A stretch of DNA of 64,000 nucleotides from an uncultured Psychroserpens sp. GTDB lineage: Bacteria; Bacteroidota; Bacteroidia; Flavobacteriales; Flavobacteriaceae. Positions 1 to 9,997 of this stretch are shown here, piece by piece (position 1 is the stretch's first letter; every line of letters begins with the position of its first letter). Made by a program: the position numbers and the translations under genes. Location: positions 62,001 to 126,000 of the forward strand of contig NZ_CANNDQ010000001.1 of NCBI RefSeq assembly GCF_947503375.1, written 5' to 3'. The notes below the pieces were generated by a model, which saw nothing but the letters and a program-made list of their open reading frames with translations, was not told where the DNA came from and made no database searches.

Positions 1-3000
1 CAAATGTTAGGTGCATTTTTTTCATGGTTTGCACTTGAACCTTCCCAAATAGGAATGATGCTTAATATGATGAGTGCTGTTGCAAGCGCGTTTACTATAT
101 TATTCATGTTCTGGACCATTAGTTTATTATTAAAAAAGTTAGTCGTTAAAGATGGTGAAATCACTCAAAAAACTTCAATAGCAATATTAGGTAGTGCTTT
201 AGTTGGAAGTTTAGCTTTTACATTTACAGATTCCTTCTGGTTTAATGCCGTAGAAACCGAAGTTTATGCAATGGCAACACTCATTATGGCAATTCTGTTT
301 TATTTAGGATTACGATGGGAACAAGACATGAACGAACCAAGAGGACATAGATGGTTAATCTTAATCGCATTTGTAATTGGCTTATCATTTGGTGTACATT
401 TTATGGGATTATTAACCATTCCTGCTATTAGTCTTATTTATTATTTTAAGAATTACAAAGACAAGCTTTTACCAAGTTTTTTATTAGCCTTTGCTATTTT
501 TTTAATTTCAATCCCTATCGTCATATTTGCTGTCACTTTAATTTTTAGCTTAGTTGAAGGGACTATGTTCAGAATTCCTTTTGTACTCTTAGTTATTTTA
601 CTAAAACCACTATATAAAGTACTCTATCAAATTTATTTACCCTTTGAAAAGAACGTTACATATAAAGATTTTATACAAAAAAACTTGCATTTTCTACTAG
701 CAAATGTAATTGCGGCTGCGATACTTTTATTTATTTTCAAACTATTACTTCCAAATGCATTAAAACTATTTAGTATTTCAGAAATTTTCTTTGTAAACAC
801 CATAGGCCTTCCTTTTAATTCAGGTTCTGTAATAGCTGGTTTGGTTTTGGTGTTAGCATTTTATTTTGGATTGAAGCACACCAAGAAGAAAGGCTACAAA
901 TATGCTAACACATTAATCTTATGTCTGATTTTTATCTTCATTGGTTTCTCCTCTTGGTTAATGCTTCCTATAAGAGCCAATGCTAATGTTATAATTAATG
1001 AAAACAATCCTTCAAGCGCAAGAGAACTACTTGCCTATTACAACTTAGAACAATATCCTGAAACACATTTGTTCTATGGTCCGTTATTTACTGAACAATA
1101 TACAGGCTTAGACAAAAATCAACCTTATGTAGATGATAAACCAAAATATGAAAAAGATCATGTTAAAGGCGAATACGTTATTGTAAACGATTACGAGAAT
1201 GCAAAACAAAATTACAATTCTGAGCATGCAGCTGTACTGCCAAGAATGTGGAGTACAGAACATGCCGAAAACTATATGATGTTTACTGGGCTGTTAGATT
1301 TTAAAATCAAACCAGAATATCAAATGGAGAATCAAGTTCGAGCTGTTGTAAACGAATTCAAAAAGGATGTTGCCGCTGGAAAAATAGATTATGAAGACTA
1401 CCACTCGTTCTTAAAACAATTTGGACAAGAGTATTTAGATATTGAAAAACCATCATTGGTAGATAACTTCTATTATATGATGGACTATCAACTAGGCTAC
1501 ATGTATTGGCGTTATTTTATGTGGAATTTTACAGGAAGACAGGACGACATACAAGGAAAATATAATGCATTGCATGGCAATTGGATCAGTGGAATCAACT
1601 TCATAGACGAGTTACATTTAGGTGTCTCACAAGACAATTTACCTAGTGATGTAAAACATAATAAAGCACGAAATACCTATTATTTCTTACCAATGATCCT
1701 AGGTTTTGTAGGCTTCTTTTTCTTACTCCTAAAAGATCCAAAACGTTTTTGGGTCATGCTAGTATTTTTCTTATTTACTGGGATTGCAATTCAATTTTAT
1801 ACCAATGTTAGACCTTTTGAACCTAGAGAACGTGATTATTCGGTAGTAGGCTCATTTTATGTATTTGCTATTTGGATAGGTTTTGGCGTCTATGCAATTT
1901 ATAATTTTTTGAAAGATAAAATTACTTCAAAATTATTAGCACCTGCAATCACTGTCGTGTGCCTTATTTTGGTTCCTAGTATTTTAGCAGCAAACAATTG
2001 GGATGATCATGATCGATCAGGTAAATATACCGCGAATGCGATGGCAAGAAAATATTTAGAATCTTGTGCACCTAATGCTATTTTGTTTACTATTGGTGAT
2101 AATGATAGTTTTCCGCTTTGGTATCTACAAGAAATTGAAGGGGTTCGTACAGATGTTCGCGTTGTCAATACTAGCTTATTTCAAACTGATTGGTATATTG
2201 ATCAAATGAAACGGCAGGCGTATGAGAGCAAACCTATTCCGTCTCAATTAACGCATGATCAATATAAATATGGCACACGTGATTATATAATGAAATATGA
2301 AATCACTAGAGACACATTCATGATCAAAGATTTCATGAATTTCATTAGTAATGATGATCCCAAATACAAATTAAAGTATGCTATGCAACGACAAGGCGAA
2401 GATTCAAGAGGATATCCAAGTCACTTGTTAAATTCAAATTACATTCCAACTGAGCATGTTAGAATTCCTGTTAACAAACAAAACGTTTTAGAAAACGGCA
2501 TTGTTAAACAAAAAGACGCTGACCAGATCGTCCCTTTTATAGATATAAAAGTAAAAGGAGGTGCTTTATACAAAAACAGATTGTTAATGTTAGACATAAT
2601 AGCTAACAATAACTGGGAACGCCCAATATATTTTACAGGAGGTAGCTTTGGAGATGACGATTACATTTGGATGAAAGACTATCTTCAACTGGATGGTTTG
2701 TGTTACAAACTAGTACCTATAAAAACCGCTGTTGATAGAGCCAACCCTTTTGATATGGGACGTATAGATTCTGATTTGATGTACAAAAAAGTGATGTCAT
2801 GGGATTGGGGAAATAGTGGAAGCGATGACATTTATCATGATGTTGAAACACGTAAAAATGGAATTACGTACAGAGGTAATCTTGCCCGTTTGATGGAACA
2901 ACTAATTAATGAAGATCAATTTGACAAAGCGGAGAACATTGCTGACCTTGCGATGGAAAAAATGCCAGTTGACAAGTTTGGATATTATACTTTACTTGAA

Positions 3001-3360
3001 CCCTATATTAGTGGTTATTATGAAATAGATAAAAAGGATAAGGCAAGAAGGCTCTATAGAGATGTAGCAAAAAAATATCAAGAAAACCTTAAATATTACA
3101 GTGAGTTAACTATTGAAAACCAAACACGCTATATTGAAGAGATCATTACTGATATTGAACGTTACAGAGCTTTAGTTGATGTATTGGTAATTTACAACGA
3201 TAAGGAATTGGCTTTAGAAGAAACTGAAAAATTCAATAACTATCTTAAATTGTTCAAACATTTTACCGATGATGAAGACTCATATGAACAAGATTTAATA
3301 CAAGAAGATCCTGATATTGTTAGAGACACTATTGATAGTCTATTAAAACTTGATGAGTAA
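1..3360 (+). CDS. DUF2723 (TMEM260-like) multi-pass membrane protein, 5' partial
   Basis: Large integral membrane protein of the DUF2723 family. The eukaryotic relative TMEM260 is a protein O-mannosyltransferase, so a glycosyltransferase role in the cell envelope is likely, but its substrate in this organism is unknown. The frame is open at base 1 (first codon CAA, Gln). Family members have roughly 60 residues, including the acidic catalytic-type loop, before the QMLGAFFS segment, so the ATG at base 4 is internal and the real start lies upstream of the window. Hydrophobic helices fill residues 1-330, two more blocks lie near 560-600 and 620-665, and the soluble C-terminal part (about 690-1118) ends in TPR-like helical sequence. 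The stop TAA is 6 bp before the next gene on the same strand, which suggests co-transcription. Confidence 0.85.
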   Translation, partial: QMLGAFFSWFALEPSQIGMMLNMMSAVASAFTILFMFWTISLLLKKLVVKDGEITQKTSIAILGSALVGSLAFTFTDSFWFNAVETEVYAMATLIMAILFYLGLRWEQDMNEPRGHRWLILIAFVIGLSFGVHFMGLLTIPAISLIYYFKNYKDKLLPSFLLAFAIFLISIPIVIFAVTLIFSLVEGTMFRIPFVLLVILLKPLYKVLYQIYLPFEKNVTYKDFIQKNLHFLLANVIAAAILLFIFKLLLPNALKLFSISEIFFVNTIGLPFNSGSVIAGLVLVLAFYFGLKHTKKKGYKYANTLILCLIFIFIGFSSWLMLPIRANANVIINENNPSSARELLAYYNLEQYPETHLFYGPLFTEQYTGLDKNQPYVDDKPKYEKDHVKGEYVIVNDYENAKQNYNSEHAAVLPRMWSTEHAENYMMFTGLLDFKIKPEYQMENQVRAVVNEFKKDVAAGKIDYEDYHSFLKQFGQEYLDIEKPSLVDNFYYMMDYQLGYMYWRYFMWNFTGRQDDIQGKYNALHGNWISGINFIDELHLGVSQDNLPSDVKHNKARNTYYFLPMILGFVGFFFLLLKDPKRFWVMLVFFLFTGIAIQFYTNVRPFEPRERDYSVVGSFYVFAIWIGFGVYAIYNFLKDKITSKLLAPAITVVCLILVPSILAANNWDDHDRSGKYTANAMARKYLESCAPNAILFTIGDNDSFPLWYLQEIEGVRTDVRVVNTSLFQTDWYIDQMKRQAYESKPIPSQLTHDQYKYGTRDYIMKYEITRDTFMIKDFMNFISNDDPKYKLKYAMQRQGEDSRGYPSHLLNSNYIPTEHVRIPVNKQNVLENGIVKQKDADQIVPFIDIKVKGGALYKNRLLMLDIIANNNWERPIYFTGGSFGDDDYIWMKDYLQLDGLCYKLVPIKTAVDRANPFDMGRIDSDLMYKKVMSWDWGNSGSDDIYHDVETRKNGITYRGNLARLMEQLINEDQFDKAENIADLAMEKMPVDKFGYYTLLEPYISGYYEIDKKDKARRLYRDVAKKYQENLKYYSELTIENQTRYIEEIITDIERYRALVDVLVIYNDKELALEETEKFNNYLKLFKHFTDDEDSYEQDLIQEDPDIVRDTIDSLLKLDE

Positions 3361-3366
3361 TATATT

Positions 3367-4020
3367 TTGAAAATTGTTCCTGTTAAAACGCCGTTAGTTG
3401 CCAGAAAAATGTTTCCGAATTACATTTGGAATATGCCTACAACTGAAAAGGAATTGTACCTCACTTTTGACGATGGCCCAACACCAATAATAACAGAATG
3501 GACTCTAGATATACTTAAGCAATATGATGCAAAAGCAACTTTCTTTTGTATAGGAAGCAATATTGAAAAACATCCTGAGATTTTCAAACAAATTGTAAAT
3601 CAAGGTCATACTATTGGTAATCATACACATCATCATGTCAAAGGTTGGAAATCAAAAACTAAAAATTATTTAAATGATGTAGCTAAAGCAAAATCAGTAA
3701 TTGATTCAACTTCAGACTCCAAATCGTTGTTTACCACACCTCTTTTTCGTCCTCCTTACGGACAAATAAAAGTAAGACAAGGAAAACAACTTACAGAACT
3801 CGGGTATAAAATTATAATGTGGGATGTTTTGTCTTTTGATTGGGATCAAAACGTTTCTGAAGCCCAATGCTATAGTAATGTAATCTCAAAAAGTAAAGAA
3901 GGTAGCATTATTGTATTTCACGATAGCATCAAAGCATCAAAAAATATGATGTACGCACTACCAAAAATGTTAAAGCATTTTAATGATAAAGGGTATAAAT
4001 TTAGAGCGCTGAAGTTTTAA
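3367..4020 (+). CDS. NodB-type polysaccharide deacetylase
   Basis: A 217-residue carbohydrate esterase family 4 protein that would remove acetyl groups from a cell-envelope or extracellular glycan. The NodB motifs are all present: TFDDGP (catalytic Asp and metal Asp) near residue 34, GNHTHHH with the metal-binding His pair, FRPPYG, WDVLSFDWD and IVFHDS near the C-terminus. It has no signal peptide, so it is either cytoplasmic or anchored by partners. The start used is a TTG at 3367. It is supported by the N-terminal KIVPVKTP sequence, which looks like the usual start of flavobacterial homologues. An in-frame ATG at 3409 is the alternative. The gene follows the DUF2723 gene by 6 bp and its stop overlaps the 3' end of the convergent thioredoxin-like gene by 4 bp. 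Confidence 0.85.
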   Translation: MKIVPVKTPLVARKMFPNYIWNMPTTEKELYLTFDDGPTPIITEWTLDILKQYDAKATFFCIGSNIEKHPEIFKQIVNQGHTIGNHTHHHVKGWKSKTKNYLNDVAKAKSVIDSTSDSKSLFTTPLFRPPYGQIKVRQGKQLTELGYKIIMWDVLSFDWDQNVSEAQCYSNVISKSKEGSIIVFHDSIKASKNMMYALPKMLKHFNDKGYKFRALKF

Positions 4021-4313
4021 ATGTATTCTTGAACAATAGCTATAAGTGTGTTTGCATCTTGTTCACCGCTATGCCGCCATTTCATCTCTCCATCTTTATA
4101 AATAATAAGTGTTGGTAAGCCTTTTACACGAAGTGCATCTGCTAGTTCCTTATTTTTATCAACGTCAATTTTGATTACTTTGGCTTTATCTCCAAGAGCA
4201 GCAGCAACATCACGCATTACAGGATGCATTGCCGTAGATTGCTCGTTCCATTCTGTGAAAAAATCTAATAGAACAGGAATATCAACATCTATAAGTTCCC
4301 CAAATTTTGACAT
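4017..4313 (-). CDS. Thioredoxin-fold protein lacking the CXXC active site
   Basis: A 98-residue thioredoxin-fold protein with no signal peptide. The fold landmarks are present: LLDFFTEW before the active-site helix, the KIDVDKNKELADALRVKG strand-helix region, the cis-proline loop GLPTLIIYKDG and the final helix. The active-site segment that should read WCGPC is WNEQS, and there is no cysteine anywhere in the protein. It therefore cannot act as a thiol-disulfide oxidoreductase. A chaperone, scaffold or partner-binding role is possible but not shown. It is convergent with the deacetylase gene and its own upstream gap (4314-4367) follows the metallophosphoesterase gene on the same strand, so it may be the last gene of that transcript. 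Confidence 0.85.
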   Translation of the reverse strand: MSKFGELIDVDIPVLLDFFTEWNEQSTAMHPVMRDVAAALGDKAKVIKIDVDKNKELADALRVKGLPTLIIYKDGEMKWRHSGEQDANTLIAIVQEYI

Positions 4314-4367
4314 ACGTTTAAACTTTTAAATCAGATATGTATATACAAATATAACATTTCCATGATA

Positions 4368-5597
4368 TTATGCGTTATTTGAACCCTTTTTAAGCGTAAT
4401 TACAGTAACCTCTGGCCAAATCCCAACGCGTCCAGGATAACCTAAATACCCAAAGCCTCTGTTTACATTTAGGTATTGACCCAACTCCTCATAGATGCCA
4501 GCCCATTGTTTATACCTCCATTTTACTGGGCTCCATTTTACCCATCCAGGAATTTCAATACCAAATTGCATCCCGTGCGTGTGACCACTTAGTGTTAAAT
4601 GGTAATGGTAATTATCATTAACCACCTCAGCTTCCCAATGACTTGGGTCGTGACTCATTAATATCTTAAAATCGTTTGAATTTACATTTTCAGCTGCTTT
4701 TTTAAGGTCTCCAGCTTTTTTAAAACCACCTTTTCCCCAGTTTTCTACACCAACAAGGGCTATTCTTTGATTATTTCTTTCTAAAAAATGTGATTCATTT
4801 AACAAGAGCTTGTAACCCATTTCTTTTTGAAGTGCTTTAAGATCTTCTAGGTTTTTCGCCTGAGCTTCTTTAGTTTCCCACTGCACATAATCACCATAGT
4901 CATGATTTCCTAGCACTGAAAACACACCATCTTTTGCGGTTAATGTCCCGAAGAGATCTTTCCATGGTAACATTTCAGAAGCTTTATTATTAACCATATC
5001 ACCAGTAAATAAGATCACATCTGATTGTTGTTGATTGATTAAATCGATGCCATATTCAATCTTTTCACGATTGTCAAAACTACCCGAATGAATATCACTA
5101 ATTTGTGTAATTTTATAATCATCAAAGGCATCGGGTAAATCTTCAAAATGTAATGTATAATCTAAAACCCTAAATCGATACTTTCCTTTATACATTCCGT
5201 AAAGTAACGACCCAAAAGGAATAGCTGCTAAACCAAGTGCAATGGCACTTATAAACTTTCGCCGAGAAGGCAAATAGAAAGTTTCTTTAGTAGCAAATAG
5301 CTTATCATAAACACCAAGGAATACACGAATAATATCTTCTCCAATCAAAATAGGAACGATTACTAAATTCAAAGACACAAAAGCCAATAGAAAACCAAAG
5401 GCATAACTTTTAGCGGGATTAAGAACTCTTCCTTCCGAACCTATCGAGAACTGATAAATAAAATTACCAGCTATGACTAGCGCAATAGCAATGAATAAGT
5501 AATGTATCCAACTTAATTTGGTAACGGTCTTAATGGCTTGAAAACCATAAACTGAAAAAAGAGTGTAGATTAAAACAAATATAATCCAACGCACCAT
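4368..5597 (-). CDS. Membrane-anchored metallophosphoesterase
   Basis: Calcineurin-like phosphoesterase of 409 residues. Four hydrophobic helices occupy about residues 1-160, followed by a short linker and the enzyme domain. The metal-site motifs are visible in order: DIHSGS, GDMVNN, GNHDYGDY, SHDPSHW and SGHTHGMQFG. It resembles YaeI/YkuE-type phosphodiesterases attached to the inner membrane; the substrate is unknown. The frame can be extended to an ATG at 5693, but the family normally starts at the MVRWIIFVLIY segment. An exact TAnnTTTG box (TATCTTTG on the minus strand, + strand 5612-5619) lies between the two candidates, and the longer start would leave only 14 bp to the divergent GH92 gene. 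I therefore prefer 5597. Confidence 0.85.
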   Translation of the reverse strand: MVRWIIFVLIYTLFSVYGFQAIKTVTKLSWIHYLFIAIALVIAGNFIYQFSIGSEGRVLNPAKSYAFGFLLAFVSLNLVIVPILIGEDIIRVFLGVYDKLFATKETFYLPSRRKFISAIALGLAAIPFGSLLYGMYKGKYRFRVLDYTLHFEDLPDAFDDYKITQISDIHSGSFDNREKIEYGIDLINQQQSDVILFTGDMVNNKASEMLPWKDLFGTLTAKDGVFSVLGNHDYGDYVQWETKEAQAKNLEDLKALQKEMGYKLLLNESHFLERNNQRIALVGVENWGKGGFKKAGDLKKAAENVNSNDFKILMSHDPSHWEAEVVNDNYHYHLTLSGHTHGMQFGIEIPGWVKWSPVKWRYKQWAGIYEELGQYLNVNRGFGYLGYPGRVGIWPEVTVITLKKGSNNA

Positions 5598-5611
5598 AGA
5601 TGTAGTTTTTT

Positions 5612-5619
5612 CAAAGATA
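5612..5619 (-). promoter_or_regulatory. -7 box of the metallophosphoesterase promoter
   Basis: The minus strand reads TATCTTTG, an exact match to the Bacteroidetes -7 element TAnnTTTG, 14 bp upstream of the ATG at 5597. No good TTG is found at the -33 spacing. The element lies inside the longer reading frame that starts at 5693, so it argues against that longer start. Confidence 0.45.
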
Positions 5620-5655
5620 ATTGATTTTAGAATGGAACTAAGCAGATAAAATATA

Positions 5656-5686
5656 TTTAACGATACCTTAAGATTTATTATCTTTT
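5656..5686 (+). promoter_or_regulatory. Probable promoter of the GH92-permease-asparaginase operon
   Basis: TTTA at 5656-5659, 19 bp, then TATCTTTT at 5679-5686. This fits the Bacteroidetes layout TTTG-N19-TAnnTTTG with one mismatch in each element and ends 21 bp before the GH92 ATG. Confidence 0.4.
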
Positions 5687-5707
5687 CAAACAATTAAAAA
5701 ACAGTTC

Positions 5708-8659
5708 ATGAGACTTTTCATCTTTGTGGCTATAATGGCTTTGGTATTTGTTCGTTGTGATAAAAGTCCTTCAATTAAAGTTGCCCGAAAAGACAATACC
5801 TTAATTAGTTATGTTAATACATTTATAGGAACTGGTGGTCATGGTCATACCTATCCTGGAGCTACCATGCCATTTGGCATGATGCAATTAAGTCCAGATA
5901 CAAGACTTGATGGTTGGGATGGTTGTTCAGGTTATCATTACAGTGATGAGTATATTTACGGATTTTCTCATACACATCTCAGTGGAACTGGTGTTAGTGA
6001 TTATGCTGATATATTATTAATGCCTACAACTCAAATTAATTTTAATAACGGAAGTGACGGTAAACCAGGTTATCGCGCACATTTCATACATGATAATGAA
6101 ATAGCAGAACCTGGCTATTATAAAGTACTTTTAGACTCTACTGATATTCAAGTAGAATTAACAGTTTCAAAACGTAGTGGGATTCAAAAATACACATATG
6201 CATCAGCTGAAAATCAGTTTTTGGTTATAGACCTAGAGCATCGTGATGAATTGTTAGATTATAAAATCCAGTTGAAAAATGATTCAACAATTACTGGATT
6301 CAGACATTCTAAAGCTTGGGCAACAAACCAAAAACTATTCTATTCTATTCAATTTTCTAAACCAATAAAAGATATCACATATTTAGAAGATGGTATTCCA
6401 ATTTCAAAAAATTATAAATTCCTTAGTAAAAAGGCAATCATTGAGTTCAATAACCCACAAAATGAGGCTGTTTCAGTAAAAGTTGGTATTTCTGCTGTTG
6501 ATGTAAGTGGAGCAACAAACAATCTAAAACAAGAAATAGGGCATAAAACATTTGAACAAGTAAAAGCTGAAGCGCAAAACATTTGGGAAACACAACTTGA
6601 AAAAGTAGTCGTAGAGTCTCAAAATAACAATTACAAAACCATTTTCTATACCTCCTTATATCATACCATGATTGCGCCTAACTTATATCAAGATGTAGAT
6701 GGTAGATATCGTGGTATGGATTTAGAAATTCACAAAACCAAAGACTTCGATTATTATACTGTATTCTCTCTTTGGGATACGTACCGTGCAGCGCACCCAC
6801 TATACACTATTATAGAACAAGATAGAACTAACGATTTTATCAATACCTTTTTAGCAAAATATGATGAAGGCGGTATTATACCCATTTGGGATTTAAGTGC
6901 AAACTACACAGGTTGTATGATTGGCTATCATGCAATTCCGGTTATTTCAGATGCTTATTTAAAAGGCATTCGTAATTATGATACCGATAAGGCTCTTGAA
7001 GCAATGAAACATTCTGCTACTAGAGATCATTTAGGCTTAGAACACTATAAAACGCTGGGTTACATTCCTGTAGAAAAAGAAAGTGAATCTGTTTCAAAAA
7101 CTCTTGAATATGCTTTTGATGATTGGACCATTTCTGAAATGGCAAAGGTAATGGGAAGAGACAAAGACTATTCAACTTATGCTAAAAGAGCACAGTATTA
7201 CAAAAATATTTTTGATCCTGAAACAAAATTTATGAGAGGTCGCTTTAGAAATACGTGGTTTGCTCCTTTTGATCCTTACGAAGTGAATTTTAATTACACT
7301 GAAGCCAACGCATGGCAATATAGTTTTTATGTTCCTCAGGATATTTCTGGATTTATTCGTCTTTTAGGTGGAACGTATGAGCTTGAAATGCAATTGGACA
7401 AATTGTTTACTGCAAAAGCAGAAACTTCTGGCCGCAGTCAAGCAGACATCACTGGTCTCATTGGACAATATGCGCATGGTAACGAACCAAGTCATCACAT
7501 AGCTTACCTTTATAATTTTATAAATAAACCTCATAAAACTCAAGCAAAAGTTCATCAAATATTAACCGAACTTTATACCAACTCACCTGATGGAATTTCT
7601 GGAAATGAAGACTGTGGGCAGATGAGTGCTTGGTATGTATTTTCATCGTTAGGGTTTTATCCTGTAACACCTGCTTCAAATCAATACATAATTGGTTCAC
7701 CTCTATTTGATAAGGCAACTATTAATCTTGAGAATGGAAAAACATTTACTATTTCAACTCAAAACTTAAATTCCAATAACATATATATTGCAAACGCTTA
7801 TCTTAATGGTAAAAAGCTGGAAAAAAGTTACATAACCCATAATGATCTCATGCAAGGTGGTGTCTTAGAATTCTACATGACTAATACGCCTAGTACTTGG
7901 GGAAGTCTCGAGCAACAACAACCTGTAACTGAAATTTATGAACATCTTATAACTCCTGCGCCTTTTATTGCTGAAGGCAATGTAGCTTTCAAAGGTAAAA
8001 CAAAAGTAACTTTAGGGATTATAGAATCTAATACAGAAATTTTTTATAGTCTTAATGGTTCAGAATATAAATTATACACTTCTCCATTTACTATTTCTGA
8101 AGATACAACACTTAAAACATATGCTATTGACATTCAAGGCAACAAGAGTGCTAACTTAGAAACCAAATTTTACAAAATAGATCCTAACCTATCCATTGAA
8201 TTAGAAACAAAATATGCCAACCAGTATAATGCTGGAGGAGATGACGCTTTAATTGACGGCATCTTTGGTACTCAAGATTTTAGAACTGGAACTTGGCAAG
8301 GCTATTGGGATAAAGATGTGATAGCTACAATAGATTTAGGTAGTATAAAACCTATTGATAGTATAAGCGTCAATTTTCTTCAAGACCAACGCTCATGGAT
8401 TTTTTATCCAACTGAAGTAGAATGCTATATATCTAATAACAAAAAAAGCTTTTATAAGAATCTTCCAAAACAAATTATAGATACTAGAAAACCATCAGAA
8501 GACCCTGAAATAAAAACACTTCACTTCTCTATGAATGGTTATAGTGCTAGATATGTAAAAATAGTCGCTAAAAAATTAGGCAAACTACCCGATTGGCACC
8601 TAGGACATGCGTACGATGGAAGAAGCTGGATTTTTATTGATGAAATTTCAATTAAATAA
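5708..8659 (+). CDS. GH92 family alpha-mannosidase with C-terminal carbohydrate-binding-like domains
   Basis: Exo-acting alpha-mannosidase of glycoside hydrolase family 92, a calcium-dependent family that trims mannose from N-glycans. The N-terminus MRLFIFVAIMALVFVRC looks like a lipoprotein signal with Cys at residue 17, although Arg before the Cys is atypical. The GH92 core runs to about residue 715 and includes SVSKRSG, HGNEPSHHIAYLYN and GNEDCGQMSAWYVFSSLGF, the family's signature region around residues 590-650. It is followed by a chitobiase/hexosaminidase C-terminal-like domain (about 755-825, with IFYSLNGSEYKLYTSPF) and an F5/8 type C-like domain (about 835-983). The permease gene starts 9 bp downstream and a glycosylasparaginase follows it, which points to N-glycan use. 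Confidence 0.92.
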   Translation: MRLFIFVAIMALVFVRCDKSPSIKVARKDNTLISYVNTFIGTGGHGHTYPGATMPFGMMQLSPDTRLDGWDGCSGYHYSDEYIYGFSHTHLSGTGVSDYADILLMPTTQINFNNGSDGKPGYRAHFIHDNEIAEPGYYKVLLDSTDIQVELTVSKRSGIQKYTYASAENQFLVIDLEHRDELLDYKIQLKNDSTITGFRHSKAWATNQKLFYSIQFSKPIKDITYLEDGIPISKNYKFLSKKAIIEFNNPQNEAVSVKVGISAVDVSGATNNLKQEIGHKTFEQVKAEAQNIWETQLEKVVVESQNNNYKTIFYTSLYHTMIAPNLYQDVDGRYRGMDLEIHKTKDFDYYTVFSLWDTYRAAHPLYTIIEQDRTNDFINTFLAKYDEGGIIPIWDLSANYTGCMIGYHAIPVISDAYLKGIRNYDTDKALEAMKHSATRDHLGLEHYKTLGYIPVEKESESVSKTLEYAFDDWTISEMAKVMGRDKDYSTYAKRAQYYKNIFDPETKFMRGRFRNTWFAPFDPYEVNFNYTEANAWQYSFYVPQDISGFIRLLGGTYELEMQLDKLFTAKAETSGRSQADITGLIGQYAHGNEPSHHIAYLYNFINKPHKTQAKVHQILTELYTNSPDGISGNEDCGQMSAWYVFSSLGFYPVTPASNQYIIGSPLFDKATINLENGKTFTISTQNLNSNNIYIANAYLNGKKLEKSYITHNDLMQGGVLEFYMTNTPSTWGSLEQQQPVTEIYEHLITPAPFIAEGNVAFKGKTKVTLGIIESNTEIFYSLNGSEYKLYTSPFTISEDTTLKTYAIDIQGNKSANLETKFYKIDPNLSIELETKYANQYNAGGDDALIDGIFGTQDFRTGTWQGYWDKDVIATIDLGSIKPIDSISVNFLQDQRSWIFYPTEVECYISNNKKSFYKNLPKQIIDTRKPSEDPEIKTLHFSMNGYSARYVKIVAKKLGKLPDWHLGHAYDGRSWIFIDEISIK

Positions 8660-8668
8660 TTAAATCAT

Positions 8669-9997
8669 ATGAACCAACAAAAATCCTATCGCTCGTCTTT
8701 TATTTTATTAACGACTTTATTTTTCCTTTGGGGATTTATTACTGTTTTGGTAGACTCTTTAGTTCCGAGGCTTCGTGAATTATTTACATTAAGTTATGCA
8801 CAAGCCATAATGGTACAATTTGCCTTTTTTGGTGCTTACTTGGTGTTGTCTGTACCAGCTAGCTACATCCTTTCAAAAATTGGTTATAAAAAAGGGATTA
8901 TTTTAGGACTTCTTACTTTAGCTTTTGGGTGTTTACTATTTTATCCAGCTGCTTCATATAGAGTTTTTGGAATATTCATCATCGCTTATTTCATAGTTGC
9001 TGGAGCCATAACAATACTTCAAGTAGCAGCCAATCCCTATGTTACAGTTTTGGGTTCTGAAGCAGGTGCTTCAAGCCGATTAAATTTATCACAAGCTTTT
9101 AACTCACTTGGAACTGCAATTGCTCCTGCAGTTGGTGCCTTATATATTTTAAGCGATAGTGTAAAATCTGAAATTGAAATTGCCAATCTTACAGGAAAGG
9201 CTAAAGAATTATATTTGGCTTCTGAAGCCTCAGCCATTCAAAAACCCTTTTTAGGCCTAGCAGTATTTATCGTTTTAATTGCTGTGATATTTCTGTTTTC
9301 AAAGCTGCCTAAAGTTATAAATGAAAAATCTGAAGGCACTTACGCTCAGGTTTTCAAACAAAAAAATCTCATGTTAGGCGTTTTAGGTATTTTCTTTTAC
9401 GTAGGAGCTGAAGTATCAATAGGCAGCTTTTTAGTAAACTACTTCCAAGACATGAACATGTATTCGATGATAAAAGAAAGTCCGATTTTGATAACTATTG
9501 CAGAGTTTGTAGCAAAAGTATTTCAAAGATCTCTTGAGGGAAGTGATGAAAAAGCACTTCTTGGTATTTTTGTTATGTTTTATTGGACTGGCGCCATGGT
9601 TGGTCGCTTTTTTGGATCATACCTCACCAAGATCATGAAACCAGGAAAGGTTTTAGGCATTTTTGCAACTTTAGCTATTTCATTAATATTGCTTTCGGTA
9701 AGTACCGTAGGTTTGATAAGCATGTGGAGTATTTTAGCTGTTGGATTATTCAATTCTATCATGTTTCCTACAATTTTTGCCTTAGCTATCGAAGGTACAG
9801 GAGAATTAAAGCCAAAGGGTTCAGGTTTATTATGTATGGCAATCTTTGGTGGCGCTATAATTTCAAAAATCTGTGGAGAACTAATTGATTTCGCGGGATT
9901 CAAAATTGCATTTATAGCAATAACTTTATGTTATGCTTATATTCTTTGGTTTGGTTACAAAAATTCTAAAACTATTATAATTCAACATGAAGCGTAG
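8669..9997 (+). CDS. FucP-family sugar:proton symporter (MFS)
   Basis: A 442-residue major facilitator superfamily protein of the FucP/GluP (fucose, glucose/galactose) type with about 12 hydrophobic helices. Features typical of this branch include FFLWGFITVLVDSLVPRLRE in the first helix and loop, AANPYVTVLG in helix 4, LNLSQAFNSLGTAIAP in helix 5, and AMVGRFFGS in the second half. It would import a hexose across the inner membrane. Position between GH92 and glycosylasparaginase makes mannose or GlcNAc the likely cargo, which is inference. Its last 11 bases overlap the next gene, so the two are probably translationally coupled. Confidence 0.9.
   Translation: MNQQKSYRSSFILLTTLFFLWGFITVLVDSLVPRLRELFTLSYAQAIMVQFAFFGAYLVLSVPASYILSKIGYKKGIILGLLTLAFGCLLFYPAASYRVFGIFIIAYFIVAGAITILQVAANPYVTVLGSEAGASSRLNLSQAFNSLGTAIAPAVGALYILSDSVKSEIEIANLTGKAKELYLASEASAIQKPFLGLAVFIVLIAVIFLFSKLPKVINEKSEGTYAQVFKQKNLMLGVLGIFFYVGAEVSIGSFLVNYFQDMNMYSMIKESPILITIAEFVAKVFQRSLEGSDEKALLGIFVMFYWTGAMVGRFFGSYLTKIMKPGKVLGIFATLAISLILLSVSTVGLISMWSILAVGLFNSIMFPTIFALAIEGTGELKPKGSGLLCMAIFGGAIISKICGELIDFAGFKIAFIAITLCYAYILWFGYKNSKTIIIQHEA

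Noticed and set aside
5597..5693. Longer metallophosphoesterase start at 5693
   Set aside because: It would leave only 14 bp to the divergent GH92 gene, it covers an exact -7 box, and the conserved N-terminal helix begins at the Met encoded at 5597.
9580..9903. Open frames on both strands inside the FucP-type permease gene
   Set aside because: Shadow frames with no initiation context; the permease frame has clear family motifs over the same bases.
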